DNA of 64,000 bases, taken from Haliea sp040221975. Lineage in GTDB: Bacteria > Pseudomonadota > Gammaproteobacteria > Pseudomonadales > Halieaceae. The notes under the pieces were generated by a model. It was not told where the DNA came from. It saw nothing but the letters and a program-made list of their open reading frames with translations, and made no database searches. A program made the translations under genes and the position numbers. Location: contig JAVJWR010000023.1 of the NCBI GenBank assembly GCA_040221975.1, positions 179,238 through 243,237 of the forward strand. The letters are read 5' to 3'. This document shows positions 1 to 8,977 of the stretch, in pieces (positions within the stretch are counted from its first letter, which is position 1; each line of letters starts with the position of its first letter).

Positions 1-975
1 CAGCAGGTGCTGGACTGCGTCCCGCTCCTCGGCCAGTTCCTGTTCCGTCGCCTGCATTTTCCCGCGGCTGAAGTCGCCGACCTCGACGTCCTGGACGATT
101 TCCCAGTTACCGTTGTTGCAGCGGCAGGGGAAGGAGTAAATCAGGCCTTTGGCAATGCCGTAGGAGCCGTCCGAATAGACACCCATGGACACCCAGTCGT
201 CGCCCTCGGTACCCAGCGCCCAGGAGCGCATGTGGTCGATGGCAGCATTCGCCGCTGACGCAGCGGAGGAGGCACCGCGGGCCTTGATGATCGCTGCGCC
301 ACGTTGCTGCACGGTAGGAATGAAATCGTTTTCGTACCAGCTCTGGTCGACCAGGGCGATGGCCTTCTCGCCACTGACTTCGGCGTTGAACAGGTCCGGG
401 TACTGGGTGGCGGAGTGGTTGCCCCAGATAGTCATTTTGGTGACGTCGTTGACGGTCTTGCCGGTCTTCCGGGCGATCTGGCTCATGGCGCGATTGTGAT
501 CCAGCCGCGTCATCGCGGTAAAATTGCGGGGGTTGATGTCCGGTGCGTTGCGCTGGGTGATCAGGGCATTGGTGTTGGCGGGATTGCCCACCACCAGCAC
601 CTTGATATTGCGACTGGCGTGGGCGTCGATGGCCTTGCCCTGCACCGAGAAGATCGCGGCGTTGGCTTCCAGCAGGTCCTTGCGCTCCATGCCCGGGCCG
701 CGTGGGCGCGCGCCGACCAGCAGGGCGTAATCGGCATCCTTGAAAGCGACGTTCGGGTCGTCGGTGCAGATAATGTCGGACAACAGCGGAAACGCGCAGT
801 CATCCAGCTCCATCCTGACGCCGTTGAGGGCTTCCATTGCCGGGGTGATGTCCAGCAGCTGCAGGATAACCGGCTGGTCTTCGCCCAGCATGTTGCCGGC
901 GGCAATACGGAACAGCAGCGCATAGCCAATCTGGCCGGCAGCGCCGGTAACGGTCACTCGTACGGGTGCTTTCAT
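1..975 (-). CDS. mdh: Malate dehydrogenase (C-terminal end cut by window edge)
   Basis: NAD-dependent malate/oxaloacetate interconversion, the last TCA step, in the cytoplasm. Read on the minus strand from the ATG at 975, the frame stays open to base 1 (325 codons), so only the last residue or two and the stop are missing for a family usually near 327 aa. The N-terminus carries a Rossmann glycine motif (VTGAAGQIGYALL). A nucleotide-binding stretch VVGNPANTNA follows, and IWGNHSATQYPD contains the catalytic His. These motifs fit the cytosolic-type MDH found in Pseudomonas-like and beta-proteobacterial genomes rather than the E. coli type. It is divergent from ttcA, with 92 bp between start codons. 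The other TCA genes lie far away at 34-47 kb. Family call is secure; the C-terminus cannot be seen. Confidence 0.93.
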   Translation of the reverse strand, partial: MKAPVRVTVTGAAGQIGYALLFRIAAGNMLGEDQPVILQLLDITPAMEALNGVRMELDDCAFPLLSDIICTDDPNVAFKDADYALLVGARPRGPGMERKDLLEANAAIFSVQGKAIDAHASRNIKVLVVGNPANTNALITQRNAPDINPRNFTAMTRLDHNRAMSQIARKTGKTVNDVTKMTIWGNHSATQYPDLFNAEVSGEKAIALVDQSWYENDFIPTVQQRGAAIIKARGASSAASAANAAIDHMRSWALGTEGDDWVSMGVYSDGSYGIAKGLIYSFPCRCNNGNWEIVQDVEVGDFSRGKMQATEQELAEERDAVQHLL

Positions 976-1067
976 CGGGAGAGAATCCTCAGCGGTCGGG
1001 TGGATAGGGATTGCGGGGTCGACATTGTCGAGTTAAACGGGTGAAAAAACAACCCGCTGCCTGTAAA

Positions 1068-1946
1068 ATGCGCAGCCACACAGGTACCCGAAGCAGGCAG
1101 GTCGTGCGCGAACTTTCCCGGAAAGAAAGGCTGGAATTCAACAAGTTGCAGAAGCGCTTGCGGCGCAATGTGGGCAATGCCATCGCCGACTACAACATGA
1201 TCGAGGCCGGTGACCGGATCATGGTCTGTTTGTCAGGGGGCAAGGATTCCTATGCCATGCTGGATGTGCTGATGGCGCTGCGGATCAGCGCGCCCATCGA
1301 CTTCGAGCTGGTGGCCGTGAACCTCGACCAGAAACAGCCCGGGTTCCCTGAAGACGTGTTGCCCGCCTACCTGGAGCAGCTGGATATTCCCTGGTACATC
1401 CTGGAAAAGGATACCTACAGCATCGTGCGCGAGGTCATCCCCGAGGGCAAGACCACCTGTGGCCTCTGCTCGCGCCTGCGCCGCGGCAGCCTGTATGGCT
1501 TCGCCCAGGATATCGGCGCAAGCAAGATCGCGCTGGGCCACCACCGCGACGATATTGTCGAAACCCTGTTCCTGAACATGTTCTTCGGCGGCAGCCTGAA
1601 GGCGATGCCGCCGAAGCTGCTCTCCGACGACGGGCGCAACGTGGTGATCCGACCGATGGCCTTCTGCAAGGAGAAGGATCTGGTGGCCTACGCTGATTAC
1701 AAAGCCTTCCCTATCATCCCCTGCAACCTCTGCGGCTCCCAGGAGAACCTGCAGCGGGTGCAGATCAAGCAGATGCTCAAGGACTGGGAGCGCCAGTATC
1801 CGGGGCGCACAGAAACCATATTTCGCAGCATCTGCAATGTCGCCCCCTCGCAGCTGGCCGACACCGCGCTGTTTGACTTCAGCAAGCTGCGCGTCGAGGT
1901 CGACCAGGACCTGCACTTGCCCGCTATCCGCGTAGTCAATCTCTAG
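1068..1946 (+). CDS. ttcA: tRNA 2-thiocytidine(32) synthetase TtcA
   Basis: ATP- and iron-sulfur-dependent thiolation of cytidine 32 in certain tRNAs. The PP-loop SGGKDS lies near residue 55, and two Cys pairs (CGLCSRLRRG near 130, CNLCGSQ near 219) are the ligands of the family's [4Fe-4S] cluster. LNMFFGG and IRPMAFCKEKD are also typical. The frame is open back to 1011, but family alignment starts near KLQKRLRRNVG, so I chose the ATG at 1068. A GTG near 1103 is also possible because no strong ribosome site separates them. The stop overlaps the GTG of ccmA by one base, so ttcA could be the first gene of the ccm transcript. Very confident on function, less on start. Confidence 0.95.
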   Translation: MRSHTGTRSRQVVRELSRKERLEFNKLQKRLRRNVGNAIADYNMIEAGDRIMVCLSGGKDSYAMLDVLMALRISAPIDFELVAVNLDQKQPGFPEDVLPAYLEQLDIPWYILEKDTYSIVREVIPEGKTTCGLCSRLRRGSLYGFAQDIGASKIALGHHRDDIVETLFLNMFFGGSLKAMPPKLLSDDGRNVVIRPMAFCKEKDLVAYADYKAFPIIPCNLCGSQENLQRVQIKQMLKDWERQYPGRTETIFRSICNVAPSQLADTALFDFSKLRVEVDQDLHLPAIRVVNL

Positions 1947-2578
1947 TGGATCACGCGGCAAGTGCGGGCGAGACCCCTGGCGGGGCGCTGCTGGAAGCCG
2001 AGAGTCTGGGCCTGGAGCGAGGTGGACGCCAGCTGTTCAGTGATATCGACCTGCAACTGGGCCCCGGTGAGCTGGTGCAAATCGAGGGTGCCAACGGCGC
2101 CGGCAAGACCAGCCTGCTGCGCATTCTGGCGGGGCTTTCCCGCTACGGGTACAGCGGTCGTGTCAGCCGCCATGCCCAGCAGCTGTTCCTCGGACACCAC
2201 AGCGCGGTCAAGGGCCTTCTGACCCCGCGCGAGAACCTCGCCTGGCACATAGCCGGCGAGGCCGAATTCAGCGCCGGGGAAATTGACCAGGCGCTGGCGG
2301 CGGTAGGCCTTTACGGCTACGAGGACGTGCCCAGCCACGCACTGTCGGCCGGGCAGCAGCGGCGCGTCAACCTGGCCCGCCTCTATCTCTCCCGGGCTCC
2401 GCTGTGGCTGCTGGATGAGCCCTTCACGGCAATAGACCGCGGCGGTGTCGCCGAACTGGAGGCGCGCCTGGCCCTGCATCTGGCTGCCGGTGGTTCAGTG
2501 TTGTTGACCTCCCACCAGCAGGTGGCGGTGCCTTACCCGCTGCTGCGGCTGGACCTGGCCACGGGCCTGTTGCAATGA
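1946..2578 (+). CDS. ccmA: Heme/c-type cytochrome biogenesis ABC ATPase CcmA
   Basis: ATPase of the CcmABCD complex, which releases holo-CcmE from CcmC during cytochrome c maturation; it acts at the cytoplasmic face of the inner membrane. Walker A GANGAGKT is at residues 48-55, the signature LSAGQQRR at 133-140 and Walker B LWLLDEP at 153-159. At 210 aa it matches the short single-domain CcmA family. The start is a GTG overlapping the last base of the ttcA stop. The stop overlaps the ATG of ccmB by four bases, implying translational coupling. The first 12 or so residues are poorly conserved, so an internal start is possible. Confidence 0.95.
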   Translation: MDHAASAGETPGGALLEAESLGLERGGRQLFSDIDLQLGPGELVQIEGANGAGKTSLLRILAGLSRYGYSGRVSRHAQQLFLGHHSAVKGLLTPRENLAWHIAGEAEFSAGEIDQALAAVGLYGYEDVPSHALSAGQQRRVNLARLYLSRAPLWLLDEPFTAIDRGGVAELEARLALHLAAGGSVLLTSHQQVAVPYPLLRLDLATGLLQ

Positions 2579-3261
2579 GGGCCGCCGGCAGCGCCGCGTT
2601 CTGTGGCCGCCTGCTGCGGCGGCAGCTGGTCCTGGGCCTGCGTCGGCCGGTGGAGATCGGCAACCCGCTTCTGTTTTTTGCCATGGTTATTGTCCTGTTT
2701 CCGCTGGGCCTGGGACCGGCACCGGACACCCTGGCTGCCTTTGCCCCCGGCATTCTCTGGATCGTGGCCCTGTTGTCGAACCTGCTCACCTCCGAGGCCG
2801 TGTTTCGCGGGGACTTCGAAGATGGCAGTCTCGAGCAGCTGCTGTTGGCGCCACAGCCCCTGTACCTGTCCGTGCTGGCCTATGTGCTGGCGCACTGGCT
2901 GTTGACCGGGTTCCTGCTGGGGCTGCTGTCGCCCCTGTTCGCACTGATGCTGGGGCTGGATGTGGCCGCGATTCCGGCCCTGGCGGGCAGCCTGCTGTTG
3001 GGCACGGCGGTGCTCAGCCTGGTCGGCGGGATCGGCGGTGCGCTCACGGTCGGGCTGCAGCGCGGTGGCATGCTGATCTCCCTGCTCATCCTGCCGTTCT
3101 ACATGCCGGTGCTGATCTTCGGCAGCGGGGCAGTGCAGGCAGCACTGGCGGGAGTCCCGGCCGCACCTTACCTGGCCATTCTCGGGGCCATGCTCTGCAT
3201 GGCGGTGGCACTGGCGCCGCTGGCGATCGCCGCCGGTCTGCGTATCAGCGTCGACACCTGA
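2575..3261 (+). CDS. ccmB: Heme exporter permease CcmB
   Basis: Inner-membrane partner of CcmA in the CcmABCD complex of system I cytochrome c maturation. The 228-aa protein is almost entirely hydrophobic, with about six membrane segments starting near residue 36 (LLFFAMVIVLFPLGLG). EAVFRGDFEDGSLEQLLLAP is the cytoplasmic-loop signature of the family. Usual length is about 220 aa. The ATG lies inside the end of ccmA (four-base overlap). A 57-bp gap with a promoter-like sequence precedes ccmC. Confidence 0.95.
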   Translation: MRAAGSAAFCGRLLRRQLVLGLRRPVEIGNPLLFFAMVIVLFPLGLGPAPDTLAAFAPGILWIVALLSNLLTSEAVFRGDFEDGSLEQLLLAPQPLYLSVLAYVLAHWLLTGFLLGLLSPLFALMLGLDVAAIPALAGSLLLGTAVLSLVGGIGGALTVGLQRGGMLISLLILPFYMPVLIFGSGAVQAALAGVPAAPYLAILGAMLCMAVALAPLAIAAGLRISVDT

Positions 3262-3281
3262 GCGATTTCCGCCGATTCACA

Positions 3282-3309
3282 TTGTTCGGCGCCCGGGTCG
3301 CTGTATAAT
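3282..3309 (+). promoter_or_regulatory. Sigma-70 type promoter in front of ccmC
   Basis: TTGTTC at 3282-3287 and a perfect TATAAT at 3304-3309, with a 16-bp spacer. The expected transcription start (about 3316) is only two or three bases before the ccmC ATG at 3319, and no Shine-Dalgarno sequence is visible between them. If used, it would give a leaderless or nearly leaderless ccmC mRNA and an internal start for ccmCDEFGHI. Confidence 0.5.
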
Positions 3310-3318
3310 TGCGCGCCT

Positions 3319-4065
3319 ATGTGGTCACTCTTCCATAAGTTTGGTTCTCCTCCCTGGCTCTATCGCCTGTCCGGGTCCATTCTGCGTTGGCTGTTGCCCA
3401 TCACCATCATCGCACTGGTGGTCGGGGCGGTGTGGGGCGTCCTGTTCACGCCACCCGATTTCCGCCAGGGCAACAGCTACCGCATTATCTACATCCACGT
3501 GCCGGCGGCGGTGGTCGCCCTGGCCGGCTACTATGTGATGGCCATTGCCGGTGCGGTCAGCCTGATCTGGCGGATGAAAATGGCGGACGTCGCCATGCGT
3601 GCCTGTGCCCCGATCGGTGCCGCCCTGACCTTTGTCGCCCTGGTGACCGGCAGCATCTGGGGCAAGCCGACCTGGGGGACCTGGTGGGTGTGGGACGCCC
3701 GCATCACGTCCATGCTGATCCTGTTCTTTCTCTATCTCGGGGTTGTCGCCCTGTATGAGGCTTACGAGAACAAGGAACTGGCAGCCAAGGCCTGTGCGGT
3801 ATTGAGTCTGGTCGGCACAGTGAACATTCCCATCATTTACAAGTCTGTAGACTGGTGGTACAGCCTGCACCAGCCGGCTTCGATCAAATTTACCGGGGGC
3901 ACGACCATTGATCCGAGCATGCTCTACCCGCTGCTGTTCATGATCATTGCCTTCTATGCGCTGTTTACCTGTGCACTGCTGATGAACATGCGAGCTGAGA
4001 TATTGCAGCGCGAACAACGAACGGCCTGGGTCAGGCGGTTGGCGGGGGCGGGAGAGCCGGACTGA
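3319..4065 (+). CDS. ccmC: Heme handling protein CcmC
   Basis: Loads heme onto the chaperone CcmE at the periplasmic face of the inner membrane. The tryptophan-rich heme-binding motif WGTWWVWDARIT is at residues 119-130. The two periplasmic His ligands of the family are at about residue 60 (IYIHVPAA) and residue 184 (YSLHQP). Six membrane segments and 248 aa fit the family. The stop overlaps the ccmD ATG by one base. A sigma-70-like promoter sits immediately upstream. Confidence 0.97.
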   Translation: MWSLFHKFGSPPWLYRLSGSILRWLLPITIIALVVGAVWGVLFTPPDFRQGNSYRIIYIHVPAAVVALAGYYVMAIAGAVSLIWRMKMADVAMRACAPIGAALTFVALVTGSIWGKPTWGTWWVWDARITSMLILFFLYLGVVALYEAYENKELAAKACAVLSLVGTVNIPIIYKSVDWWYSLHQPASIKFTGGTTIDPSMLYPLLFMIIAFYALFTCALLMNMRAEILQREQRTAWVRRLAGAGEPD

Positions 4066-4265
4066 TGTATTTTGAATCCCTGGCCGCAGCCCTGCAGATG
4101 GATGGCCACGGCGCCTTTGTCTGGTCCGCGTATCTGATTACACTTGGGGTCATCGTATTTATTCTGTACGCACCGCGGCGCCGGCAACGGCGCTTCCTGC
4201 GGCAGTTGGAAGGGCAAATAAGGCGCAGCGGTGGCAAGGCCCCCGACGCCGGCAAGGAGGTTTGA
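4065..4265 (+). CDS. ccmD: Small heme exporter subunit CcmD
   Basis: Single-pass membrane protein (66 aa) that stabilises the CcmC-CcmE-CcmAB assembly. One hydrophobic segment at about residues 19-35 (FVWSAYLITLGVIVFILY) is followed by a basic tail rich in Arg (PRRRQRRFLRQLEG), the usual CcmD layout. Its stop overlaps the true ccmE ATG by one base (TGATG). Identity rests on size, topology and position between ccmC and ccmE, since CcmD sequences diverge strongly. Confidence 0.93.
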   Translation: MYFESLAAALQMDGHGAFVWSAYLITLGVIVFILYAPRRRQRRFLRQLEGQIRRSGGKAPDAGKEV

Positions 4266-4732
4266 TGCACCCCGTTCGCAAGCAGCGCCTGTATCTCGTC
4301 CTGTTCCTGGTGTTTTTCTCCAGTGCCGCCATTGGCCTGGTCACCTTTGCCCTGCGCGGCAATATCAACCTTTTCTACCCGCCAGTGGAAGTCGTCGCGG
4401 GCCTGGCCCCGGTGGGCCAGACCATCCGTGTCGGTGGCATGGTGGTGGATGGCAGCGTCCAGCGCAGCAGCGATAGCCTGGAAGTGCGTTTCCAGGTGAC
4501 CGATTACGAGGCTGTGGTCCCGGTGGTCTACACCGGCATCCTGCCGGATCTGTTCGGTGAGGGGCAGGGCGCGGTTGCCTCCGGCAAGCTGGATGAAGAC
4601 GGCGTCCTGCAGGCTGCGGAAGTCCTGGCCAAGCACGACGAAAACTACATGCCGCCCGAAGTGGCGGAGGCGCTGGAAGCATCGAAAGCGAGAATGGCCG
4701 AGCAGGCCGCAAAGCAGGAGTATGCGCGATGA
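4265..4732 (+). CDS. ccmE: Periplasmic heme chaperone CcmE
   Basis: Carries heme covalently on a histidine and passes it to the CcmFH ligase. The N-terminal anchor is at about residues 9-29. The OB-fold domain contains the motif LAKHDENYMPPEV, with heme-binding His at residue 124 and the conserved Tyr at 128. The frame is open from a TTG at 4262, but the ATG at 4265 overlapping the ccmD stop is the natural start, with an upstream GGAGG-like site in ccmD. The 155 aa match the family. The end overlaps ccmF by four bases. Confidence 0.97.
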   Translation: MHPVRKQRLYLVLFLVFFSSAAIGLVTFALRGNINLFYPPVEVVAGLAPVGQTIRVGGMVVDGSVQRSSDSLEVRFQVTDYEAVVPVVYTGILPDLFGEGQGAVASGKLDEDGVLQAAEVLAKHDENYMPPEVAEALEASKARMAEQAAKQEYAR

Positions 4733-6717
4733 TTCCCGAGTTTGGTCACTTCGCCCTCATCCTCGCCTTTTGCCTGTCGGTGCTGCTGTGCACGGTGCCA
4801 CTCTGGGGTGCCTGGCGCGGCAATGCGACAGCCATGGCCCTGGCCCCCAACCTGGCGATCGGGATTCTGGTTTTTGCGGCCATCAGTTTTGCCTGTCTCT
4901 CCTGGGCTTTCATGCAGGACGACTTCTCGGTTGAGGTCGTGGCCAACAACAGCAACAGCCTGCTGCCCTGGTATTACAAGTTCTCCGCGGTGTGGGGCAA
5001 CCATGAGGGCTCGCTGCTTCTGTGGATCCTGACTCTCGCCATGTGGACCTGCGCCGTAGCTGTCTTCAGCCCGCAGTTGCCGCTGCTGATGCTGTCGCGG
5101 GTACTGGCGGTGATGGGCTTTGTCGGGGTCGGCTTCATGGCCTTCTCGCTGTTCACCTCCAACCCCTTTGCACGCCTGCTGCCCGGGACGCCGGTGGACG
5201 GGCAGGACTTGAACCCGCTGCTACAGGATTTTGGCCTGATCATCCATCCGCCCTTGTTGTACATGGGCTATGTCGGTTTTTCGGTGGCTTTCGCCTTCGC
5301 CATCGCAGCCCTCCTGGGCGGGCGTCTGGACGCGGCCTGGGCGCGCTGGTCCCGACCCTGGACCAATGTCGCCTGGGCCTTCCTGACCCTGGGGATCATG
5401 CTTGGCAGCTGGTGGGCCTACTACGAGCTTGGCTGGGGTGGCTGGTGGTTCTGGGATCCGGTCGAAAACGCGTCTTTCATGCCCTGGCTGGCGGGCACCG
5501 CACTGATCCACTCCCTGGCGGCGACGGAAAAACGCGGCCTGTTCAAGAGCTGGACCGTACTGCTGGCCATTTTCGCCTTCTCTCTCAGCCTGCTGGGTAC
5601 CTTCCTGGTGCGTTCCGGGGTGCTGACCTCGGTACATGCCTTCGCCACCGATCCCGCTCGCGGCCTGTTTATCCTGGTGTTCCTCGGTATCGTGGTGGGA
5701 GGTTCCCTGATTCTCTACGCCCTGCGGGCACCGGCGGTGAGCAGCCGGGTCGGCTTTGCCTGGCTGTCGCGGGAGTCGCTGTTGCTGGTCAATAACGTGG
5801 TGTTCCTGGTGGCAACCCTGACGGTCTTGTTCGGCACCCTGTTCCCGCTGCTGATGGACGCGCTTGGGCAAGGCAAGTATTCCGTGGGTCCGCCCTACTT
5901 CAACGCCGTATTTGTGCCCCTTATGGCGCTCTTGATGCCTTTCATGGGCATCGGGCCGGTTTCCCGCTGGAAGCAGGACAGCACCAGCCGGTGGCGGGCG
6001 GAACTGCTGGTTCCGGCCATTGCTACGCTGGTCTGTGCCCTGACCCTCCCGCTGCTACACGATGGGGACTACAACCTGTGGGTGGCGCTGGCCATCCTGC
6101 TGGCGGGCTGGGTGGTATTCGGGATGCTGCGCGATCTCGCCAACCGGGTGCGCAATGCCAGCTCTATCGGCGCCGGCCTGCGCCGTCTCGCGCTCAGCTA
6201 CTGGGGGATGTTTGTGGCCCACATCGGCTTCGCGGTGACCGTGATTGGAGTCGTGGTCACCAGCCAGTTCAATATCGAGCACGATCTCAAGATGACCCCC
6301 GGCACCAGTGATACTATCGCCGGTTACGAATTTCGCTTTCTGGATGTACGCGGCGTGCAGGGCCCGAACTTTGTCGCCGATGAAGCGCGCTTTATCGTCT
6401 ATCGTGATGGCCGCGAGGTCGTGCGCCTGGCGCCGCAAAAACGCCGTTACCTGGCCAGTGGCGACGTCATGACCGAGGCCGCGATTGACGACGGCTTCTT
6501 CCGCGACCTGTTCGTCGCCATGGGAGAGCCGGTGGGTACAGACGGCGCCTGGGCTATCCGCCTGCACTACAAACCCTTTGTCCGCTGGATGTGGGGCGGC
6601 TCGGTGCTGATGGCTCTGGGCGGTTTTGTGACCGTCGCCGACAAGCGTTACCGGCGCCAGCGCAGTGCCGCGCGTGACGCCCTGCTGCAGGGAGGGGTCC
6701 GTGGCGCCCAGGCTTAA
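4729..6717 (+). CDS. ccmF: Cytochrome c heme lyase subunit CcmF
   Basis: Large multispanning membrane protein (662 aa) that, with CcmH and CcmI, ligates heme to apocytochrome c. The WWD heme motif WGGWWFWDPVENASFMPW begins at residue 236. HPPLLYMGYVGF near residue 173 and NHEGSLLLW near 91 contain family His residues. A soluble periplasmic domain precedes the last membrane helix near the C-terminus. It starts with ATGA overlap to ccmE and ends 14 bp inside the longest reading of ccmG. Confidence 0.98.
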   Translation: MIPEFGHFALILAFCLSVLLCTVPLWGAWRGNATAMALAPNLAIGILVFAAISFACLSWAFMQDDFSVEVVANNSNSLLPWYYKFSAVWGNHEGSLLLWILTLAMWTCAVAVFSPQLPLLMLSRVLAVMGFVGVGFMAFSLFTSNPFARLLPGTPVDGQDLNPLLQDFGLIIHPPLLYMGYVGFSVAFAFAIAALLGGRLDAAWARWSRPWTNVAWAFLTLGIMLGSWWAYYELGWGGWWFWDPVENASFMPWLAGTALIHSLAATEKRGLFKSWTVLLAIFAFSLSLLGTFLVRSGVLTSVHAFATDPARGLFILVFLGIVVGGSLILYALRAPAVSSRVGFAWLSRESLLLVNNVVFLVATLTVLFGTLFPLLMDALGQGKYSVGPPYFNAVFVPLMALLMPFMGIGPVSRWKQDSTSRWRAELLVPAIATLVCALTLPLLHDGDYNLWVALAILLAGWVVFGMLRDLANRVRNASSIGAGLRRLALSYWGMFVAHIGFAVTVIGVVVTSQFNIEHDLKMTPGTSDTIAGYEFRFLDVRGVQGPNFVADEARFIVYRDGREVVRLAPQKRRYLASGDVMTEAAIDDGFFRDLFVAMGEPVGTDGAWAIRLHYKPFVRWMWGGSVLMALGGFVTVADKRYRRQRSAARDALLQGGVRGAQA

Positions 6718-7243
6718 GCTGTTCCTGCCGCTGATCCTGTTCGTGGTGCTGGCGGCATTTCTGTTCCGCGGCCTGTCGCTGGACCCCACAGCATTGCCCT
6801 CGGCCCTGATCGACCGACCGCTGCCGGACTTTCAGCTCACCGGGCTGGCCGATGACCGGCCCCTGACCCGCGCCGATGTCATTGGCGAGGCGGCCCTGTT
6901 CAACGTCTGGGCCACCTGGTGCATTTCCTGTCGCGTTGAACACCCCTACCTGCAGCAATTGGCTGACAGCGGCGTTCCCATCTACGGCATTAATTACAAG
7001 GATGAGGACGAGGCGGCTCGCCGCTGGTTGCGGGATCTCGGCGATCCTTACCTCGTCAATATCGTCGATCGTGAAGGTACCCTGGGCGTGGACCTCGGCG
7101 TTTACGGAGCTCCTGAGACCTATCTGGTGGATGCCGAGGGTGTCATCCGTTATCGCCATGTTGGCGTCATCGACGAGCGTGTCTGGCGCGATACCCTGGA
7201 GCCCCTCTGGCGGGAAATTCTCGCCCTGGAGACAATGCCATGA
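6701..7243 (+). CDS. ccmG: Thiol:disulfide oxidoreductase CcmG/DsbE
   Basis: Membrane-anchored thioredoxin-like protein that keeps apocytochrome c CxxCH thiols reduced. One N-terminal membrane segment (residues 6-23) precedes a thioredoxin fold with active site WATWCISCRVEHP (Cys74, Cys77). IYGINYKDE and the cis-Pro region GAPETYLVD are characteristic of CcmG. The frame is open from 6665, but the GTG at 6701 is preceded by GGAGGGG at the right distance, giving 180 aa, close to E. coli DsbE. It overlaps ccmF by 17 bp and ccmH by four bases. The active-site dipeptide Ile-Ser differs from the common Pro-Thr. Confidence 0.95.
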   Translation: MAPRLKLFLPLILFVVLAAFLFRGLSLDPTALPSALIDRPLPDFQLTGLADDRPLTRADVIGEAALFNVWATWCISCRVEHPYLQQLADSGVPIYGINYKDEDEAARRWLRDLGDPYLVNIVDREGTLGVDLGVYGAPETYLVDAEGVIRYRHVGVIDERVWRDTLEPLWREILALETMP

Positions 7244-7710
7244 ACGCACTGCGTACAACTGCGCTGGCCCTGTGGATACTGCTGCTGGCCCTGCCGGCGG
7301 CAGCGGTCATCGAAACCTACGAGTTCAGTGAACCGGAGCTGGAAAAGCGCTATCGCCAGCTCAGCCAGGAACTGCGCTGTCCCAAGTGCCAGAACCAGAA
7401 TATCGCCGATTCCAATGCGCCGATCTCCCAGGACCTGAGGCGGCTGCTGCATCAGCAGCTGGAAGCGGGCGCCAGCGACGGGGAGATTCTCGAGTACATG
7501 GTCGCACGCTATGGCGAGTTCGTGCGCTACCGGCCGGCCTTCAATGCCGCCACTGCGATCCTGTGGCTGGCGCCAGTGCTGTTGCTGCTGGGTGGCGCCG
7601 CGGGTTTGCTGATGCTGCTGCGCGGCCGCAAGCAGTCGCCGGCCACGCTCGACAGTAACGACCAGGCCCGGCTCACGGCCCTCCTGAAAACGGCGGAGAA
7701 AGACGCTTGA
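7240..7710 (+). CDS. ccmH: Cytochrome c maturation thioreductase CcmH
   Basis: Part of the heme ligation complex; its Cys pair handles apocytochrome thiols. A signal peptide (about residues 1-22) is followed by the motif LRCPKCQNQNIADSNAPIS (Cys47, Cys50) and a C-terminal membrane segment (about 106-128). At 156 aa this is the short CcmH form, with the TPR part encoded separately as ccmI. The ATG overlaps ccmG by four bases. The stop overlaps the TTG of ccmI. Confidence 0.97.
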   Translation: MNALRTTALALWILLLALPAAAVIETYEFSEPELEKRYRQLSQELRCPKCQNQNIADSNAPISQDLRRLLHQQLEAGASDGEILEYMVARYGEFVRYRPAFNAATAILWLAPVLLLLGGAAGLLMLLRGRKQSPATLDSNDQARLTALLKTAEKDA

Positions 7711-8897
7711 CCACATTCCTGCTTGCCTGTGCCGGCCTGATCCTGCTCAGTGGCCTGTTCTACCTCTTTCCCGGCTGGGCCATGCGCCGGCCCCTGGACG
7801 ATGGCGCCCAGGCCAATGTTGACTGGTACCGACTGCGCCGCCGCGAACTGGCGGAAGAGGGTGACGCCGGCCTGGAAACCGATGCCCAGCTGCGCTTGCT
7901 GGAAGACCAGCAGGAGCCGCTGGAGACTCCGCAGCCATATTCCCGGGCGTCGTTCCCGGTCTGGGTGTTGTTGCCGCTGGTGGCAGTGATGGCCGGCATC
8001 CTCTACTACCAGTTGGGTTCGGTCGCGGATGTCAGGATCGGTGGCCAGTTGGCGACGCTGGACGAAAACGCCGGCGAAGATGAAATGCTGGCACTAATGG
8101 CGGCGATTGAGAAGCGCTCCGGCCAGCGTCCGGACAATCTGCACTATCTGGCCCTGTTGGGGCGTTTCTACATGGGCCAGGGCGATTTCATCATGGCAGC
8201 GGAAACCTACAACAGGTTGGCCATGGCGGCGCCGGAGGATGCCCAGGCCCTCGCTTACGCCGCCCAGGCGCGCTACCTCGCCAGCGGCCGGAGCCTGGAT
8301 CCTGAGTCGCAGGCCCGGGCCGAGCAGGCGCTGGCGATCAATCCGCACCAGCGCACGGCGCTGGGATTGCTGGGCATGGCCGCTTTTGAGCGCGAACAGT
8401 TCCGCGCCGCGATCCAGTACTGGGAGAGATTGCTGGCGATGGAAACTCCGGGTGGCGAGGGTGCGCAGATGATTGCCGGGGTGATTGCCGAGGCCCGCGA
8501 GCGTCTTGGCGAACCGGCCGTCGCCAGTGCAGGTGAGCCGGAAGTGCAGGCCGGTATCGGCGTCAGCCTGCGGGTCGCTGCGCCCGAGGGGGTCGCATTG
8601 AACCCCAGAGACACTGTCTTCGTGCTGGCGCGTTCAGCGGCCAGCGACAGCCGCATGCCGATCGCGGTACAGCGACTCCAGGCGAGCCAGTTGCCGGCGA
8701 CCCTGCGCCTGGATGACAGCAACTCAATGGCCGGGCAGAAGCTGTCCGAGGCCGGCGAGGTCGTGGTGGTGGTGCAGGTCTCTCCCGATGGCACCCCCGG
8801 AGAAGAAGGCGCCAGTTGGCTGGGCCGCGCCGGACCGCTGCAGCCTTCGCTGTCCACAGAGCCGCTGGCTATTACCCTGGAGCCCCGGCAGACCTGA
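7707..8897 (+). CDS. ccmI: TPR apocytochrome c chaperone CcmI
   Basis: Binds apocytochrome c and presents it to CcmF/H. Two membrane segments (about residues 2-22 and 84-104) flank a cytoplasmic loop with the family motif NVDWYRLRRRELAEE. A periplasmic TPR region follows (about 125-265, with repeats around LALLGRFYMGQGDF and TALGLLGMAAFEREQF). The C-terminal domain is of the CcmI type (IGVSLRVAAPEGVALNPRDT). The start is a TTG overlapping the ccmH stop; no better start is visible. It is the last gene of the ccm operon and is followed by a hairpin. Confidence 0.93.
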   Translation: MTTFLLACAGLILLSGLFYLFPGWAMRRPLDDGAQANVDWYRLRRRELAEEGDAGLETDAQLRLLEDQQEPLETPQPYSRASFPVWVLLPLVAVMAGILYYQLGSVADVRIGGQLATLDENAGEDEMLALMAAIEKRSGQRPDNLHYLALLGRFYMGQGDFIMAAETYNRLAMAAPEDAQALAYAAQARYLASGRSLDPESQARAEQALAINPHQRTALGLLGMAAFEREQFRAAIQYWERLLAMETPGGEGAQMIAGVIAEARERLGEPAVASAGEPEVQAGIGVSLRVAAPEGVALNPRDTVFVLARSAASDSRMPIAVQRLQASQLPATLRLDDSNSMAGQKLSEAGEVVVVVQVSPDGTPGEEGASWLGRAGPLQPSLSTEPLAITLEPRQT

Positions 8898-8977
8898 GCG
8901 GGCTTTCGCCAGCCACAGGCGTAGTGTTGTCCAGGGAAGTTGGATACACTAGATGTTGTGGTCATGGGTCGGCGATC

